Part shown: positions 19,955 to 28,999 of the stretch, piece by piece
Position numbering within the stretch: the stretch's first letter is position 1
Layout of the letters: each line of letters begins with the position of its first letter
DNA from: Trichocoleus sp. FACHB-46
GTDB lineage: Bacteria > Cyanobacteriota > Cyanobacteriia > FACHB-46
Direction: 5' to 3'
NCBI RefSeq assembly: GCF_014695385.1
Contig: NZ_JACJOD010000034.1
Location: forward strand, 112,878 to 176,877
DNA length: 64,000 bases
Translations under genes and position numbers: made by a program
Notes under the pieces: generated by a model
Seen by the model: the letters and a program-made list of their open reading frames with translations, nothing else
The model's database searches: none
What the model was told of the DNA's origin: nothing

Positions 19955-20704
19955 CTACTTCTGAGCGATGTCAATGGGTTCGAGGGTGGAGAACTGCACT
20001 AAGGGTTCGCGAGCCACACGATTAAGACCCGCAGATCCCAATAAATTAGCCCAGTCGGCAGCTAAAGCCGCATCTCGAGGATAGGAGCGACGCAACTGAG
20101 CCAAGGTGCTCAACGCTTCGTACCAGAACCCCGATTGTTTATACAGAGCAACGCGATCGCGTGGGCTAGCTTGCCGCAACTGCTGCACCAGAGCAGGACT
20201 AGGATTCACATGTTTAATCCATCCCATCACAAAGGGATTGCCTGATTTATCAGGTGCCGCTTCATTACAAACTACTGAGAAAAACCAACGATAGTTTTTA
20301 CCTGCGGTTAGCCCAGATGTGACAACCGCTGGCAGCTTAAAGCTGGCAATGCCTGGTTGTGCAGCCAATCGTAATTTAGTTCTGTACACCTGTTGCTTGT
20401 TCTCGTTCTGCAAAACAAATTCAGCCGTTTTAGCAGTCGTCGGCGGAACGTGGAAGAAGAGCGTGGGATATCGATCGGTGGTGAGACTTTTAGTCTGGGC
20501 AGCTGGAATCAAAGCCGTAATAGAGTTGCGTCCCAAGCAATCTCCAGGGCGAGAACCGCCGGAAGTGCGACCTCCTGGACCGTCTTTGACCGGAGGTCTA
20601 ACTGAATTGGCGATCGCTGACATTGGCAGAGCCAACGGTGCGAAGGATGAGATTAGAGCTACACAGAGGGCCGTGTAGGCTGCGTACGATTTTGTCCGAT
20701 ACAT
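19955..20704 (-). CDS. DUF928 domain-containing exported protein
   Basis: A 249-residue protein with a signal peptide (hydrophobic core LCVALISSFAPLALPMSA), preceded by a good ribosome site (GGGAGAG, eight bases before ATG). The family pattern is visible: a Gly/Arg-rich stretch PGGRTSGGSRPGDC, then LIPAAQTKSLTTDRYPTLFF, and a Phe-x-Val-Pro strand region. DUF928 proteins are cyanobacterial and often lie near CHASE2 and FecR genes, both of which are found 6-10 kb upstream here. The C-terminal third (about 170-240) looks like helical repeats. Its biochemical role is unknown; periplasmic location is inferred from the signal peptide. Confidence 0.85.
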   Translation of the reverse strand: MYRTKSYAAYTALCVALISSFAPLALPMSAIANSVRPPVKDGPGGRTSGGSRPGDCLGRNSITALIPAAQTKSLTTDRYPTLFFHVPPTTAKTAEFVLQNENKQQVYRTKLRLAAQPGIASFKLPAVVTSGLTAGKNYRWFFSVVCNEAAPDKSGNPFVMGWIKHVNPSPALVQQLRQASPRDRVALYKQSGFWYEALSTLAQLRRSYPRDAALAADWANLLGSAGLNRVAREPLVQFSTLEPIDIAQK

Positions 20705-20931
20705 AGTGCTCTCCCGGATGACTACATGACAGCAGCGATCTAAATGACGGACAACCTAAAAAATCTCTTCCACTTCTCCAAAGCTTCACAAAATCTTTAC
20801 AAGAGAGAATTGAAGAATCCGGATTTTTTGCCCAAGAAAGACAAAGTTTTCCGGATGAAGAAATTTGAGCGATCGCTGTTGAGTTCGCTTGGAGCTAGCA
20901 TTCACTTTTTTGCTGCTTGAATTGACACCCT

Positions 20932-21897
20932 TTAATAAAGTTGAGCAGCAAATTTGTCAGTGGCTTCTAATAATGCTGTACGAATTCCGGGCTCCATCAT
21001 TGAGTGTCCCGCGTCCGACACGACAATAAACTCCGCTTCTGGCCAAGCTTGATGCAATTCCCAAGCTGAGATCATCGGGCAAACCACATCATAACGACCT
21101 TGCACAATCACCGCCGGGATATGACGAATCTGATCAACATTTTGTAGGAGTTGGTCTTCCGGCTCAAAAAAACCATGATTCACAAAGTAATGACATTCAA
21201 TCCGGGCAAAGGCATCCGCAAAGTCAGACTCCGCAAATCTCGCTTGCAAATCCGGATCGGGATATAGCTTACTTGTGCTTGCCTCCCACACCGACCAGGC
21301 ACGAGCTGCCTCTAAACGCACCTGTAGATCTGGACTAGTTAAGCGCCGATGATAAGCCGCAATCAAGTCATGGCGTTCTTCGGGGGGAATGGGTTGCAGA
21401 TAAGCTTCCCAAGCATCCGGAAAGATATAGCTGGCTCCCTCTTGGTAAAACCATTGCAACTCTTTTTGGCGCAGCATAAAGATACCGCGCAAAATTAGAC
21501 CCAGACAGCGTTCTGGATAGGTTTGACTATAAGCTAAGGAGAGCGTACTGCCCCAACTGCCGCCGAAGACAACCCATTGCTCGATGCCTAAATGCGATCG
21601 CAGTTTTTCGATATCCTTCACCAGATCCCAGGTGGTATTCTCTCTCAGGTCTGCATGAGGTGTGCTGCGACCACATCCGCGTTGATCAAAGACGACAATT
21701 CGCCACTGTGTGGCATCAAAATATTGCCGATAGCGGGCAATACTGCCGCCCCCTGGCCCGCCATGCAGAAATACAACAGGCTTACCTTCTGGGTTCCCAG
21801 ATTCCTCAAAATACAGGGTATGGAGATCAGAAACTTGTAGACTTCCGGTGCGATAGGGGGCGATCGCGGGATAGAGTTCACGAATTTGAGCGGCCAT
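20932..21897 (-). CDS. pip: Prolyl aminopeptidase
   Basis: A 321-residue alpha/beta-hydrolase that removes N-terminal proline from peptides. I start at the ATG ending at 21897 (MAAQIRELYPAIAPY), which gives the family's usual length; an extension to 21960 would need a non-ATG codon and has no match. The oxyanion loop HGGPGGG (residues 45-51), DQRGCGRS (71-78) and the nucleophile elbow GGSWGS with Ser114 are diagnostic of peptidase family S33. The catalytic His is in the SDAGHS motif near the end. It is followed, on the same strand, by the DUF928 gene after about 230 bp. Confidence 0.93.
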   Translation of the reverse strand: MAAQIRELYPAIAPYRTGSLQVSDLHTLYFEESGNPEGKPVVFLHGGPGGGSIARYRQYFDATQWRIVVFDQRGCGRSTPHADLRENTTWDLVKDIEKLRSHLGIEQWVVFGGSWGSTLSLAYSQTYPERCLGLILRGIFMLRQKELQWFYQEGASYIFPDAWEAYLQPIPPEERHDLIAAYHRRLTSPDLQVRLEAARAWSVWEASTSKLYPDPDLQARFAESDFADAFARIECHYFVNHGFFEPEDQLLQNVDQIRHIPAVIVQGRYDVVCPMISAWELHQAWPEAEFIVVSDAGHSMMEPGIRTALLEATDKFAAQLY

Positions 21898-21978
21898 GAA
21901 ACTATGCTCTTGCGGGACGTTCCTTAGCGTACGAGCGATCGCCCTCTGACAACAAGCCACCTCAACTGAAGCATCCGA

Positions 21979-22524
21979 TTAAGTGGCTAAATTGCTGTCG
22001 CCCCCTTCCAAAATCGTGCCTTCTAGATTCGTGTCTGCCAGATTGGCACCACTGAGGTTGGCTTCTTCTAAAGCAGCCTGATGCAAGTTGGCCTGGTGAA
22101 GATCGGCAATCGCTAAGTCTGCGCCACTCAAATCGGCTCCCTCTAAATTCGCGCCACTTAAATTTGCCTGACTGAGCCGCGCATGGCTGAGGTCTGCTTG
22201 GACAATATTGGCAACTTTTAGATCAGCCTGACTTAAATTCGCGCCATCTAGAATGGCTCCTTCTAAGGTAGCTCCGTCAAGAATGGCATCTCTCAAATCT
22301 GCACCGCTCAGGTCTGCTTGGGTCAAATCTGCGCCGTTGAGGTCTGCGCCACTGAGATCGGCATGGCTGAGGTTAACTCGGCGTAAATTCGCTCCATCCA
22401 AAGATGCTCCAGATAGCAACACACCGCTCAGGTCTGCACCTTCTAGTATTGCTTCACTGAGCGCGATCGCACTAAAGTCTCTTTCTCCCGCTGCATATCT
22501 CTGCATCAGTTCTTCAGCACTCAT
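21979..22524 (-). CDS. Pentapeptide-repeat protein
   Basis: A 181-residue protein made almost wholly of A(D/N)LxG/x pentapeptide repeats from about residue 25 to 175 (for example ADLSGADLNGADLTQADLSG), which fold into a right-handed quadrilateral beta-helix. A ribosome site (GGAGGG) lies just upstream of the ATG. No signal peptide or membrane helix is seen. Cyanobacteria hold many such genes, most without known function; a few family members elsewhere mimic DNA and bind gyrase. The short N-terminal helix (MSAEELMQRYAAGERDFS) is a frequent cap. It ends 81 bp before the aminopeptidase start. Confidence 0.9.
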   Translation of the reverse strand: MSAEELMQRYAAGERDFSAIALSEAILEGADLSGVLLSGASLDGANLRRVNLSHADLSGADLNGADLTQADLSGADLRDAILDGATLEGAILDGANLSQADLKVANIVQADLSHARLSQANLSGANLEGADLSGADLAIADLHQANLHQAALEEANLSGANLADTNLEGTILEGGDSNLAT

Positions 22525-22977
22525 GTCTCCCTCCTTTCGCTACATTAGCAAAGGCAACAGCATCCTAGAAAAGATATCCGCACTACCGCAAGTGGTTAAT
22601 CCACAGGATGTCACACTGCTTGAGCCATTGCTTCCACGCTATGACAACCGAACAACAGAAAAATCAGACCCAAGACACAGCCTTGTCTGTAGGGCCTTGA
22701 TCGTGTTTAGGTCTAGGCGAGCGTAGCGCCCAACACTTAAATGGGTCATTATGTGAGGTGATTAGCTACATCTCTAGGAAGATGCTAAAAATTTAACCCT
22801 TTATCTAGAAGGCAACTGCACTGAAAAATCAGCTTTATTGAGCTAGCGCGTTGAGTCCAAAAGTGTGCGATCGCGACTGAATTCAGAGGCGATCGTCACT
22901 TCTGTTTTCAGCAGACTCGCAGGACTCTCCATTCTGATCTGGTCTCCTGAAAGTTCAAGGACTCAGTTGATTTAGTA

Positions 22978-22991
22978 GGTCTTTAAAGACC
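22978..22991. promoter_or_regulatory. Perfect 14-bp palindrome GGTCTTTAAAGACC
   Basis: A fully self-complementary 14-mer in the gap between the pentapeptide gene and the membrane protein gene at 23256. It could be a dimeric regulator site or a chance sequence. No promoter can be tied to it with confidence. Confidence 0.3.
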
Positions 22992-23040
22992 CTTATTCCT
23001 AGACTAAAGAATACTCAACGAAAGAGATGAGAACTTTAAA

Positions 23041-23140
23041 GAGCGATCGCCTAGAGTGTGTGTTGAGTGAGATTGGATAGCAGCGATCGCATTATAAAAA
23101 CTTTGGCATAGAGGTTGCGATCGTGAATCGTTTTTTGATT
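23041..23140. repeat. Degenerate HIP1-containing repeat, copy 1
   Basis: The core GAGTGTGTGTTGAGTGAGAT, followed by TGGATAGCAGCGATCGCATT, resembles two later copies at 23888-23930 and 23938-24010. The copies flank the membrane protein gene at 23256-23843. Confidence 0.45.
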
Positions 23141-23255
23141 TATGTACTGAGCCTAAATTTATATGAAAAAACTCTGCCTATTCATTTAATGCCGATTATT
23201 GTGCGACCATGCTAAGTGCAAATTCCCAGCCTGAAATTCAGAATGCAAATTAATA

Positions 23256-23843
23256 ATGAATAGATTTTTAGTTTTTTGGGGCTTAGCCAGCCCTGCATGC
23301 TTGGGCCTAGTAGCAAGCGTACTCCGATTTTATCAATTGGACTGGTATCCAGCCTATTTTGATATTTGGCGATCGCTTGCAGTTTATCTGGCTTATTGGC
23401 TTTTACTGGGAGCTCTACAAGGAGCAATCTTATTCTGGAAGTTCCAAGGGCGACGATTTGCGTATCGATGGTTCTTTATAACTAGTGCAGTTGGCTGCTT
23501 CATAATGCTATTGCACGATCTATGCCTGCTCCTGCTTGGTGTTGACACGGGTGGCCAAGGAGTACTTATTTTAATATTTAGCCTACCGTTGTTGGCATTT
23601 TTAGGTGGGCTACCATTGGGGTTAGCTCAATTCTTTTTAATCCGAAATCACTATAGAGCCAGTCTCAACCCCAAGCACTTGAAGCTTAGATGGTTTGCCA
23701 TTAGTTTTTTATCGTGGATAATTGGTTTTGCAGGCATTTTATTCATCTTCTCTGGTACTCGTCTTATGCCTGCGTTGTTTCTGCTCGTTTCTGCTGGAAC
23801 TGCAATGAAGGGTTGGTTTATTCAGAAGTATTTAAGAGCATAA
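23256..23843 (+). CDS. Hypothetical polytopic membrane protein
   Basis: A 195-residue protein of unknown function. About five hydrophobic stretches (near residues 5-22, 45-68, 78-100, 108-130 and 145-185) make it an integral membrane protein. Positive residues cluster between segments (KFQGRRFAYR, RNHYRASLNPKHLKLR). It is AT-richer than its neighbours and has no clear ribosome site before the ATG. It lies between degenerate repeats and away from any operon, suggesting accessory content. No family was recognised. Confidence 0.6.
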   Translation: MNRFLVFWGLASPACLGLVASVLRFYQLDWYPAYFDIWRSLAVYLAYWLLLGALQGAILFWKFQGRRFAYRWFFITSAVGCFIMLLHDLCLLLLGVDTGGQGVLILIFSLPLLAFLGGLPLGLAQFFLIRNHYRASLNPKHLKLRWFAISFLSWIIGFAGILFIFSGTRLMPALFLLVSAGTAMKGWFIQKYLRA

Positions 23844-23887
23844 ATGTAGAGCGATCGCCAAAAGATAGATGATGGATGAGTTGAATT

Positions 23888-24010
23888 GCGATCGCTCAGA
23901 GTATGTGTCGAGTAAGGTTAGATTCCAATCGCTCTTTATGTGTGATGAGTGAGATTAGATTACGATCGTATTACGAAAATCGGTAACATCGGCACGAGGT
24001 CGCTGCATCG
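23888..24010. repeat. Degenerate HIP1-containing repeat, copies 2 and 3
   Basis: Copy 2 (about 23888-23930) has GAGTATGTGTCGAGTAAGGT and copy 3 (about 23938-24010) has TATGTGTGATGAGTGAGATT. Both align with the unit at 23041-23140. HIP1-type octamers are partly decayed in these copies (for example CCAATCGCTC, ACGATCGTAT). Confidence 0.4.
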
Positions 24011-24011
24011 C

Positions 24012-24092
24012 AATTCCGTTGCACACGAACTGTATAGAGATAGTAGTCGAGTTCTAAAAGTTAATAGCAGCGGATAAACGGGAACGTTAGTT
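24012..24092. repeat. attC-like imperfect hairpin (weak copy)
   Basis: The left part AATTCCGTTGCACACGAACTG (24012 onward) can pair loosely with the right part CAGCGGATAAACGGGAACGTT (to about 24088), leaving unpaired bases. The right end CGGGAACGTTAG matches the end of the clearer element at 48548-48634. This copy is degenerate. It lies 48 bp before the duplicated gene at 24140. Confidence 0.3.
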
Positions 24093-24121
24093 AAAAAGTT
24101 AGTTTCTCGCAAAGGTTCCTA

Positions 24122-24373
24122 ACAAGCAAAGAACCCGTTATGCTAAGCAACTTACGTATACCAAAAGAAGTCCGCAGAAAAATAGATGACGAGCTTCAGC
24201 CCGGAGAATTTATAAGATGGGTTGATCAGCCTGTGCCTCAATTGATCACAAGCAAAGAACCCGTTATGCTAAGCAACTTACGTATACCAAAAGAAGTCCG
24301 CAGAAAAATAGATGACGAGCTTCAGCCCGGAGAATTTATAAGATGGGTTGATCAGCCTGTGCCTCAATTGATC
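24122..24373 (+). repeat. Perfect 126-bp tandem duplication
   Basis: Bases 24122-24247 and 24248-24373 appear identical throughout by eye. The unit is 126 bp, exactly 42 codons, and carries the ribosome-site region, the ATG and the N-terminal coding part of the gene at 24140. Lack of any difference implies a recent event or active homogenisation; an assembly artefact also remains possible. Confidence 0.85.
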
Positions 24374-24844
24374 ACAGCATCTCTAATCGTGAGTGTTTTG
24401 TTTGGTATTCCCTGGACTAGCTTTGCCATATTTTGGATGTGGGGGGCATTGGGGTTTAAACTCCCCGATTTACAAGCAGGTTTACAACCTGAGTATCTGT
24501 TTGCTCTTTTCGGTATACCTTTCGTTCTGATTGGTTTTGGAATACTGTCTACTCCCCTATGGACATGGCAAGCAGTACGAAAAACAGTTTACTTGGTTAC
24601 GGATCAACGGGCTATTTCAATTCAGGGTGGTTGGTCTACTACTATTAGAAGCTATCTGCCTAAGCAATTAACAGATGTATATCGGAAGGAAAGAGCAGAT
24701 GGAACGGGTGATGTAGTTATTATGATTCGGCACTGGAGAGACAATGATGGAGATCAAAGAACTGAAGAGATAGGATTTCTAGGGGTTCGTAATCCACGAG
24801 AAGTTGAAAAAATATTGAAGCAGTTGGCTCAAAATGCTACGTGA
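24140..24844 (+). CDS. Membrane PH-like domain protein with duplicated N-terminus
   Basis: A 234-residue protein. Its first 42 residues are repeated exactly because of a 126-bp tandem duplication, so a second ATG at 24266 would give the undamaged 192-residue form; either start may be used. Two membrane helices follow (about residues 80-102 and 118-142). A C-terminal domain (about 150-230) begins TVYLVTDQRAISIQ and resembles bacterial PH (YdbS/YdbT-like) domains. HIP1 octamers are absent from the gene, unlike its surroundings. Function unknown. It lies between two attC-like hairpins. Confidence 0.65.
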   Translation: MLSNLRIPKEVRRKIDDELQPGEFIRWVDQPVPQLITSKEPVMLSNLRIPKEVRRKIDDELQPGEFIRWVDQPVPQLITASLIVSVLFGIPWTSFAIFWMWGALGFKLPDLQAGLQPEYLFALFGIPFVLIGFGILSTPLWTWQAVRKTVYLVTDQRAISIQGGWSTTIRSYLPKQLTDVYRKERADGTGDVVIMIRHWRDNDGDQRTEEIGFLGVRNPREVEKILKQLAQNAT

Positions 24845-24987
24845 CAAAACCCATACACTTCGATCGCTGAAAGGAGATCTACTGGAAACGGAAGCATAAC
24901 TGGGGTGAGTAATGGCCAACATTGGATCACTATGGCTGACTCTATCGAAAATGCTTTGTGACCAACTCTGTGTTTGTGGAAATACTT

Positions 24988-25101
24988 ATGGGCACAATCG
25001 AAAGTAGCCTATTAGTTCACGGTTCTTGGGTGGATGGTTCCTGGTACAACGAGGTGATTCTGACGCTGTTGGTAGAAAGCTATGAAGCGATCGCAGGCTG
25101 A
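24988..25101 (+). pseudogene. Remnant of an alpha/beta-hydrolase N-terminus
   Basis: A 37-codon frame encodes LLVHGSWVDGSWYNEVI, which resembles the first strand and oxyanion loop (LVHGAW-DGS-W) of alpha/beta-hydrolases, then stops at TGA after GCGATCGCAGGC. The catalytic serine and all later parts are missing, so this is probably a decayed fragment. The stop abuts the attC-like hairpin at 25099-25183. Confidence 0.4.
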
Positions 25102-25183
25102 TGACGCCCATGCACACCGACTGCCAAAAAATTATTAGTTTGATGCAGAGGGCATCTGCGGCGGGTGATGGGCAACGTTAGGT
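25099..25183. repeat. attC-like imperfect hairpin
   Basis: Nested pairing is visible. GCCCAT (25106-25111) pairs with ATGGGC (25168-25173), CAC (25113-25115) with GTG (25165-25167), CCG (25117-25119) with CGG (25162-25164) and TGCC (25122-25125) with GGCA (25151-25154), leaving single unpaired bases at 25112 and 25116. The right end GTTAGGT (25177-25183) fits the GTTRRRY core of integron attC sites. The left core (RYYYAAC) is not preserved. Confidence 0.4.
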
Positions 25184-25239
25184 AGAAAGTAAATCAGCGA
25201 TCGCCCCTCTAGCTCCACCGATTTCAAATTGTGAGCCAT

Positions 25240-25288
25240 AAAAAAGTCCCCTCCCCAGCTTTGAGAAAGGCTGAGGGGGAGGACTATG
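25240..25288 (-). terminator. Probable terminator of clpB
   Basis: On the minus strand an imperfect GC-rich stem (GTCCTCCCCCTCAGC with GCTGGGGAGGGGAC) with a short loop is followed by TTTTTTAT. It lies about 45 bp past the clpB stop, in the right orientation. Confidence 0.75.
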
Positions 25289-25331
25289 AGAGTTCAATAG
25301 CGATCGCCTTATCTAGCGCCTAACTAGAGCA

Positions 25332-27959
25332 TTAGCTAGAAGGCTGAGCGGCTAGTAACTCGGCAGGTAAGCGCTTGAAGGCTAACCGTTCGTTTTCGAC
25401 ATCGACAAAGATGGTGTCGCCAGTTGTGAACTCGCTGCGGAGAATTGCCTTAGCAATTTGGGTTTCTAGTTCCCGTTGGATAGCTCGCTTGAGGGGACGA
25501 GCACCATAGACAGGGTCGTATCCTACTTCCGCTAAGAAGTCGAGGGCGCTGTCGGATAACTTGAGAGACATCTTGCGATCGCTCAGGCGTTGCTCTAACC
25601 GCTGAACTTGCAGCTTGACGATCTCGCGGAGTTCGCTGCGATCGAGTGGATGGAAGATGATGATCTCATCAATCCGATTGAGGAACTCTGGACGGAAGTT
25701 GCTTCGCATTGCATCCAGCACACGGCTCCGCATCTCTTCGTACTGAGAGTTATCTCCTGCCACGTCGAGGATAAACTGGGAGCCAATGTTGCTGGTCATG
25801 ATGATGATGGTGTTTTTGAAGTCTACCTTGCGACCTTGAGAGTCGGTGACACGGCCATCATCGAGGATTTGCAACATCACGTTAAACACATCCGGATGCG
25901 CTTTCTCAATCTCATCAAACAGAATCACCGAATAAGGCCGACGGCGAATCGCTTCCGTGAGTTGACCGCCTTCTTCATAGCCCACATATCCCGGAGGCGC
26001 ACCGATCAGACGAGACACAGAGTGCTTCTCCATATACTCCGACATATCGATCCGCACCATTGCGTCTTCGGTGTCAAACAGGTAAGAAGCTAGTGCTTTG
26101 CCGAGTTCGGTCTTACCGACACCTGTAGGGCCGAGGAAGATAAAGCTAGCAGTTGGGCGGTTGGGGTCAGCCAAACCTGCACGAGAACGTTGAATCGCAT
26201 CAGCTACGGCTGTCACCGCTTCCTGTTGACCTACCACTCGCTTATGCAGTTCTTCTTCCAATTGGAGAAGCTTTTGCATCTCCGACTCAACCAGCTTATT
26301 CAGGGGGATACCCGTCCACTTAGAAATGATCTCCGCGATATCCGCTTCAGTCACTTCCTCACGCAGCAGCGATCGCCCACTGGTTTGAGTATCCGCCAGT
26401 TTTGCCTCAATCTCATCCAGTTGTCGTTGCAGCTCGGTCAATTTGCCGTACTTCAGCTCCGCAGCTCGGTTGAGGTCGTACTCACGCTCGGCTTGCTGAA
26501 CTTCCACATTCACCTGATCGATCTCTTCTTTCAGAGCTTTGCGGCGATCGAGGATCTCCTTTTCTCCTTGCCATTGAGCGTTGAGGCGACTTTGGTTTTC
26601 TTTAAGGTCGCCCAGTTCTCTCTCTAGTCGATCTAAGCGATCGCGAGAAGCAATATCGCTCTCTTTTTGCAGCGATAACCGCTCCATCTCCAATTGCAAA
26701 ATCTTGCGATCGATTTCGTCCAGTTCTTCTGGCTTGGAGGTGCTTTCCATCTTCAGCTTGGCGGCAGCTTCGTCTACCAGGTCGATCGCCTTGTCGGGCA
26801 AGAAGCGATCGCTGATGTAGCGTGTGGAAAGTGTAGCCGCAGCTACAAGAGAACTGTCAGAAATTTTGACGTTGTGGTGCGTTTCGTAGCGGTCTTTCAA
26901 GCCGCGCAGAATCGAGATGGTATCTTCGACAGTCGGTTGGTCGATGTAGACCTGTTGGAACCGCCGCTCTAGCGCCGCATCTTTTTCGATGTACTTGCGG
27001 TACTCATCCAGGGTGGTGGCACCGATACAACGCAGTTCCCCACGAGCCAACATCGGCTTCAACAAGTTACCCGCATCCATTGCGCCTTGGGTCGCCCCTG
27101 CACCCACTACAGTGTGGATTTCGTCAATGAAGAGAATGATAGTGCCGTTGGAGTCAGTGACTTCCTTCAGAACCGCTTTGAGACGTTCTTCAAATTCACC
27201 TCGGTATTTGGCACCCGCAATCAGAGCACCCATATCCAGAGCAATCAGCTTGCGATCGCGCAATGATTCGGGTACGTCCCCTTTCACAATCCGCTGAGCT
27301 AGGCCTTCAGCGATCGCGGTTTTACCCACACCGGGTTCCCCAATTAGGACAGGGTTGTTTTTGGTGCGGCGAGACAAAATCTGAATCGTCCGACGGATTT
27401 CGTCGTCTCGACCGATCACAGGGTCGAGCTTGCCTTGACGAGCAAATTCTGTCAGATCACGGCCATATTTAGTTAACGAGTCGTACTTCCCTTCTGGGTT
27501 TTGGTCGGTCACTTTCTGGCTTCCTCGAATCTGCTCAATCGTGCTGCGTAGCTTGGCTGTGTCTAGTTTAAATTCTTGGAACAGCGCTTTACCAAAGCGG
27601 TCGTCTTGGGTGTAGGCCAAGAGCAAGTGTTCGATCGAAATGAAGTCGTCTTCAAATTCTTTGCGATAGCCTTCAGAGCGATCGAGCAAGGTATCGGCAC
27701 TACGACCCCAGTACACAGAACCGCTATTGGAAACTTTGGGTTGACGCTTAATAAATTCTTCGGTGCGATCGCGCAACTTCTGCACGCTGATGCCCAGCTT
27801 ACTGAAGACGCTACTGGCGAGTCCTTCTTGTTCTACCAGTGACTTGAACAAGTGCTCCGTCTCGATTTGCTGCTGCTGGGCTTGCTTGACGACCTCAGGT
27901 GTCTGAGCGATCGCTTCCCACGCTTTTTCGGTAAATTGATTGGGATTGGTTGGTTGCAT
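25332..27959 (-). CDS. clpB: ATP-dependent chaperone ClpB
   Basis: An 875-residue AAA+ disaggregase of normal length that pulls proteins from aggregates together with DnaK. Order: N-domain (about 1-145), first AAA+ module with Walker A GEPGVGKT and [10 protein letters not shown], the coiled-coil M-domain (about 405-530, rich in heptads such as [19 protein letters not shown]), second AAA+ module with Walker A GPTGVGKT and pore loop GYVGYEEGG, then the C-terminal domain. The M-domain and lack of a ClpP-binding loop separate it from ClpC and ClpA. A ribosome-site-like GAGGGGG lies about 12 bases before the ATG. It is monocistronic and likely stress-induced, though no CIRCE element was found. Confidence 0.97.
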   Translation of the reverse strand: MQPTNPNQFTEKAWEAIAQTPEVVKQAQQQQIETEHLFKSLVEQEGLASSVFSKLGISVQKLRDRTEEFIKRQPKVSNSGSVYWGRSADTLLDRSEGYRKEFEDDFISIEHLLLAYTQDDRFGKALFQEFKLDTAKLRSTIEQIRGSQKVTDQNPEGKYDSLTKYGRDLTEFARQGKLDPVIGRDDEIRRTIQILSRRTKNNPVLIGEPGVGKTAIAEGLAQRIVKGDVPESLRDRKLIALDMGALIAGAKYRGEFEERLKAVLKEVTDSNGTIILFIDEIHTVVGAGATQGAMDAGNLLKPMLARGELRCIGATTLDEYRKYIEKDAALERRFQQVYIDQPTVEDTISILRGLKDRYETHHNVKISDSSLVAAATLSTRYISDRFLPDKAIDLVDEAAAKLKMESTSKPEELDEIDRKILQLEMERLSLQKESDIASRDRLDRLERELGDLKENQSRLNAQWQGEKEILDRRKALKEEIDQVNVEVQQAEREYDLNRAAELKYGKLTELQRQLDEIEAKLADTQTSGRSLLREEVTEADIAEIISKWTGIPLNKLVESEMQKLLQLEEELHKRVVGQQEAVTAVADAIQRSRAGLADPNRPTASFIFLGPTGVGKTELGKALASYLFDTEDAMVRIDMSEYMEKHSVSRLIGAPPGYVGYEEGGQLTEAIRRRPYSVILFDEIEKAHPDVFNVMLQILDDGRVTDSQGRKVDFKNTIIIMTSNIGSQFILDVAGDNSQYEEMRSRVLDAMRSNFRPEFLNRIDEIIIFHPLDRSELREIVKLQVQRLEQRLSDRKMSLKLSDSALDFLAEVGYDPVYGARPLKRAIQRELETQIAKAILRSEFTTGDTIFVDVENERLAFKRLPAELLAAQPSS

Positions 27960-28412
27960 ACTGCACGATCCCCCTCTAATCAGTAAATATATACACTCAG
28001 CTAGTTACAGTCATTGTAAGCAACTCAGCGTATCCAGCAGGATCGGTGTTTACGTCTTCATATAGGGGTATTACCGTTCCAAGTCTGCAGCAACAAGCCA
28101 ACCTGGATCACAGCATGACGCTGGCGATCGCGCCTTTAATTAACATTCTGTCCAATCCTATTTTTGGCCTAATAGGTAGAAAATTAACTCCAAGCAACAC
28201 TGAACAATTCCGTGTAATCAGCTCAATAAGAGCCTTGTGTAGAAAAAGCATCGGCATATTCATCTGATTGGGAAGTAGCCCGATTGTTTTCGGCATATCC
28301 GCTCTATAAAAAATTAACCCGGAGTAGGTCAATCTAATTAATAGTTGGATAGCAATGCATTAAGTCTGTTTTGAGTAGCGAACAATCTTCAAGTATTCAT
28401 TTGGAGTGAGCA
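27960..28412. other. 453-bp upstream region of clpB and the DUF4265 gene
   Basis: This divergent gap must hold the promoters of both genes. On the minus strand an AT-rich TATATATT lies about 30 bases before the GAGGGGG of clpB and may be a -10 element. Short open frames run on both strands (28046-28267 and 28108-28332) but resemble no known family. Confidence 0.4.
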
Positions 28413-28850
28413 ATGACTTTTAATCAGGAGCCTAAGCTTGTCAAAATTGTATACATTCTTCCGGAGGATGACGAAAGTGCGGCAGGAGAAGGATTATGGG
28501 CGTATGCTCTGGGAGATCAGCTCTATGAGTTACAAAATATTCCTGTCTGTGCTAGACATCTGAATGTAGAAGACATTGTTCGATGTGAGGAATTACCGGG
28601 CGAGCGTCCGCTGATTAAGGAGTTAGTGAGACGAAGTGGCAATCAAACTCTTCGTGTCATTTTTAGTGATGAAGCACCAGAGGATGACTGTGTTGATATC
28701 ATTATTGAATTGAGGCAACGGGGTATCCAGTACGAGAAACCTGCCTTCAAATGCTATATGTTCAATATACCCCCCGATAGTGACTACGAATGGGCGAGAG
28801 ACTTCTTGCGAGCTAAAGAAGAAGAAGGCTTACTCTGTTTCGACGAGTAG
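28413..28850 (+). CDS. DUF4265 domain-containing protein
   Basis: A 145-residue acidic, soluble protein with an ATG preceded by GGAG. The family pattern is visible: an opening strand KIVYILPEDD, then EGLWAYALGDQLYELQNIPV, a central VRRSGNQTLRVIF and the end region CYMFNIPPDSDYEWARDFL. DUF4265 proteins are widespread small proteins of unknown activity, and some lie next to toxin genes as possible immunity factors. No toxin gene adjoins here, so that role is not supported. It may be co-transcribed with the small membrane protein 149 bp downstream. Confidence 0.7.
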   Translation: MTFNQEPKLVKIVYILPEDDESAAGEGLWAYALGDQLYELQNIPVCARHLNVEDIVRCEELPGERPLIKELVRRSGNQTLRVIFSDEAPEDDCVDIIIELRQRGIQYEKPAFKCYMFNIPPDSDYEWARDFLRAKEEEGLLCFDE

Positions 28851-28999
28851 GCGGAAGACCTATCTGCCGACGAGTAGCTGGCGGTCGTTTGGTAATAATA
28901 GATGTTGGTGCTTTCCTCTGTGTTGTATCCCGCAGTCCATGATGGAAACACATTTTTGTACCAAGCAACCGCTGTGCATTTGGAGGAGTAGAAGAGGTT

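Larger units (their letters stand above)
22525..23255. other. Gene-poor 731-bp interval
   Basis: No convincing gene on either strand. It contains scattered HIP1 octamers, the 14-bp palindrome at 22978-22991, and one copy of a degenerate HIP1-containing repeat (23041-23140) that recurs after the next gene. The long frame at 22253-22726 is antisense to the pentapeptide gene and is rejected. Confidence 0.6.

Noticed and set aside
22253..22726. 157-codon frame opposite the pentapeptide gene
   Set aside because: It mirrors the repeat pattern of the minus-strand gene (repetitive S/A/P/K composition) and extends past it without any family match.
25608..27842. Several frames of 70-160 codons opposite clpB
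   Set aside because: They are shadows of the well-supported clpB gene and have no family match.
28046..28332. Overlapping frames of 73 and 74 codons on both strands
   Set aside because: Both are short, lack a ribosome site and match no family; the region must hold promoters.
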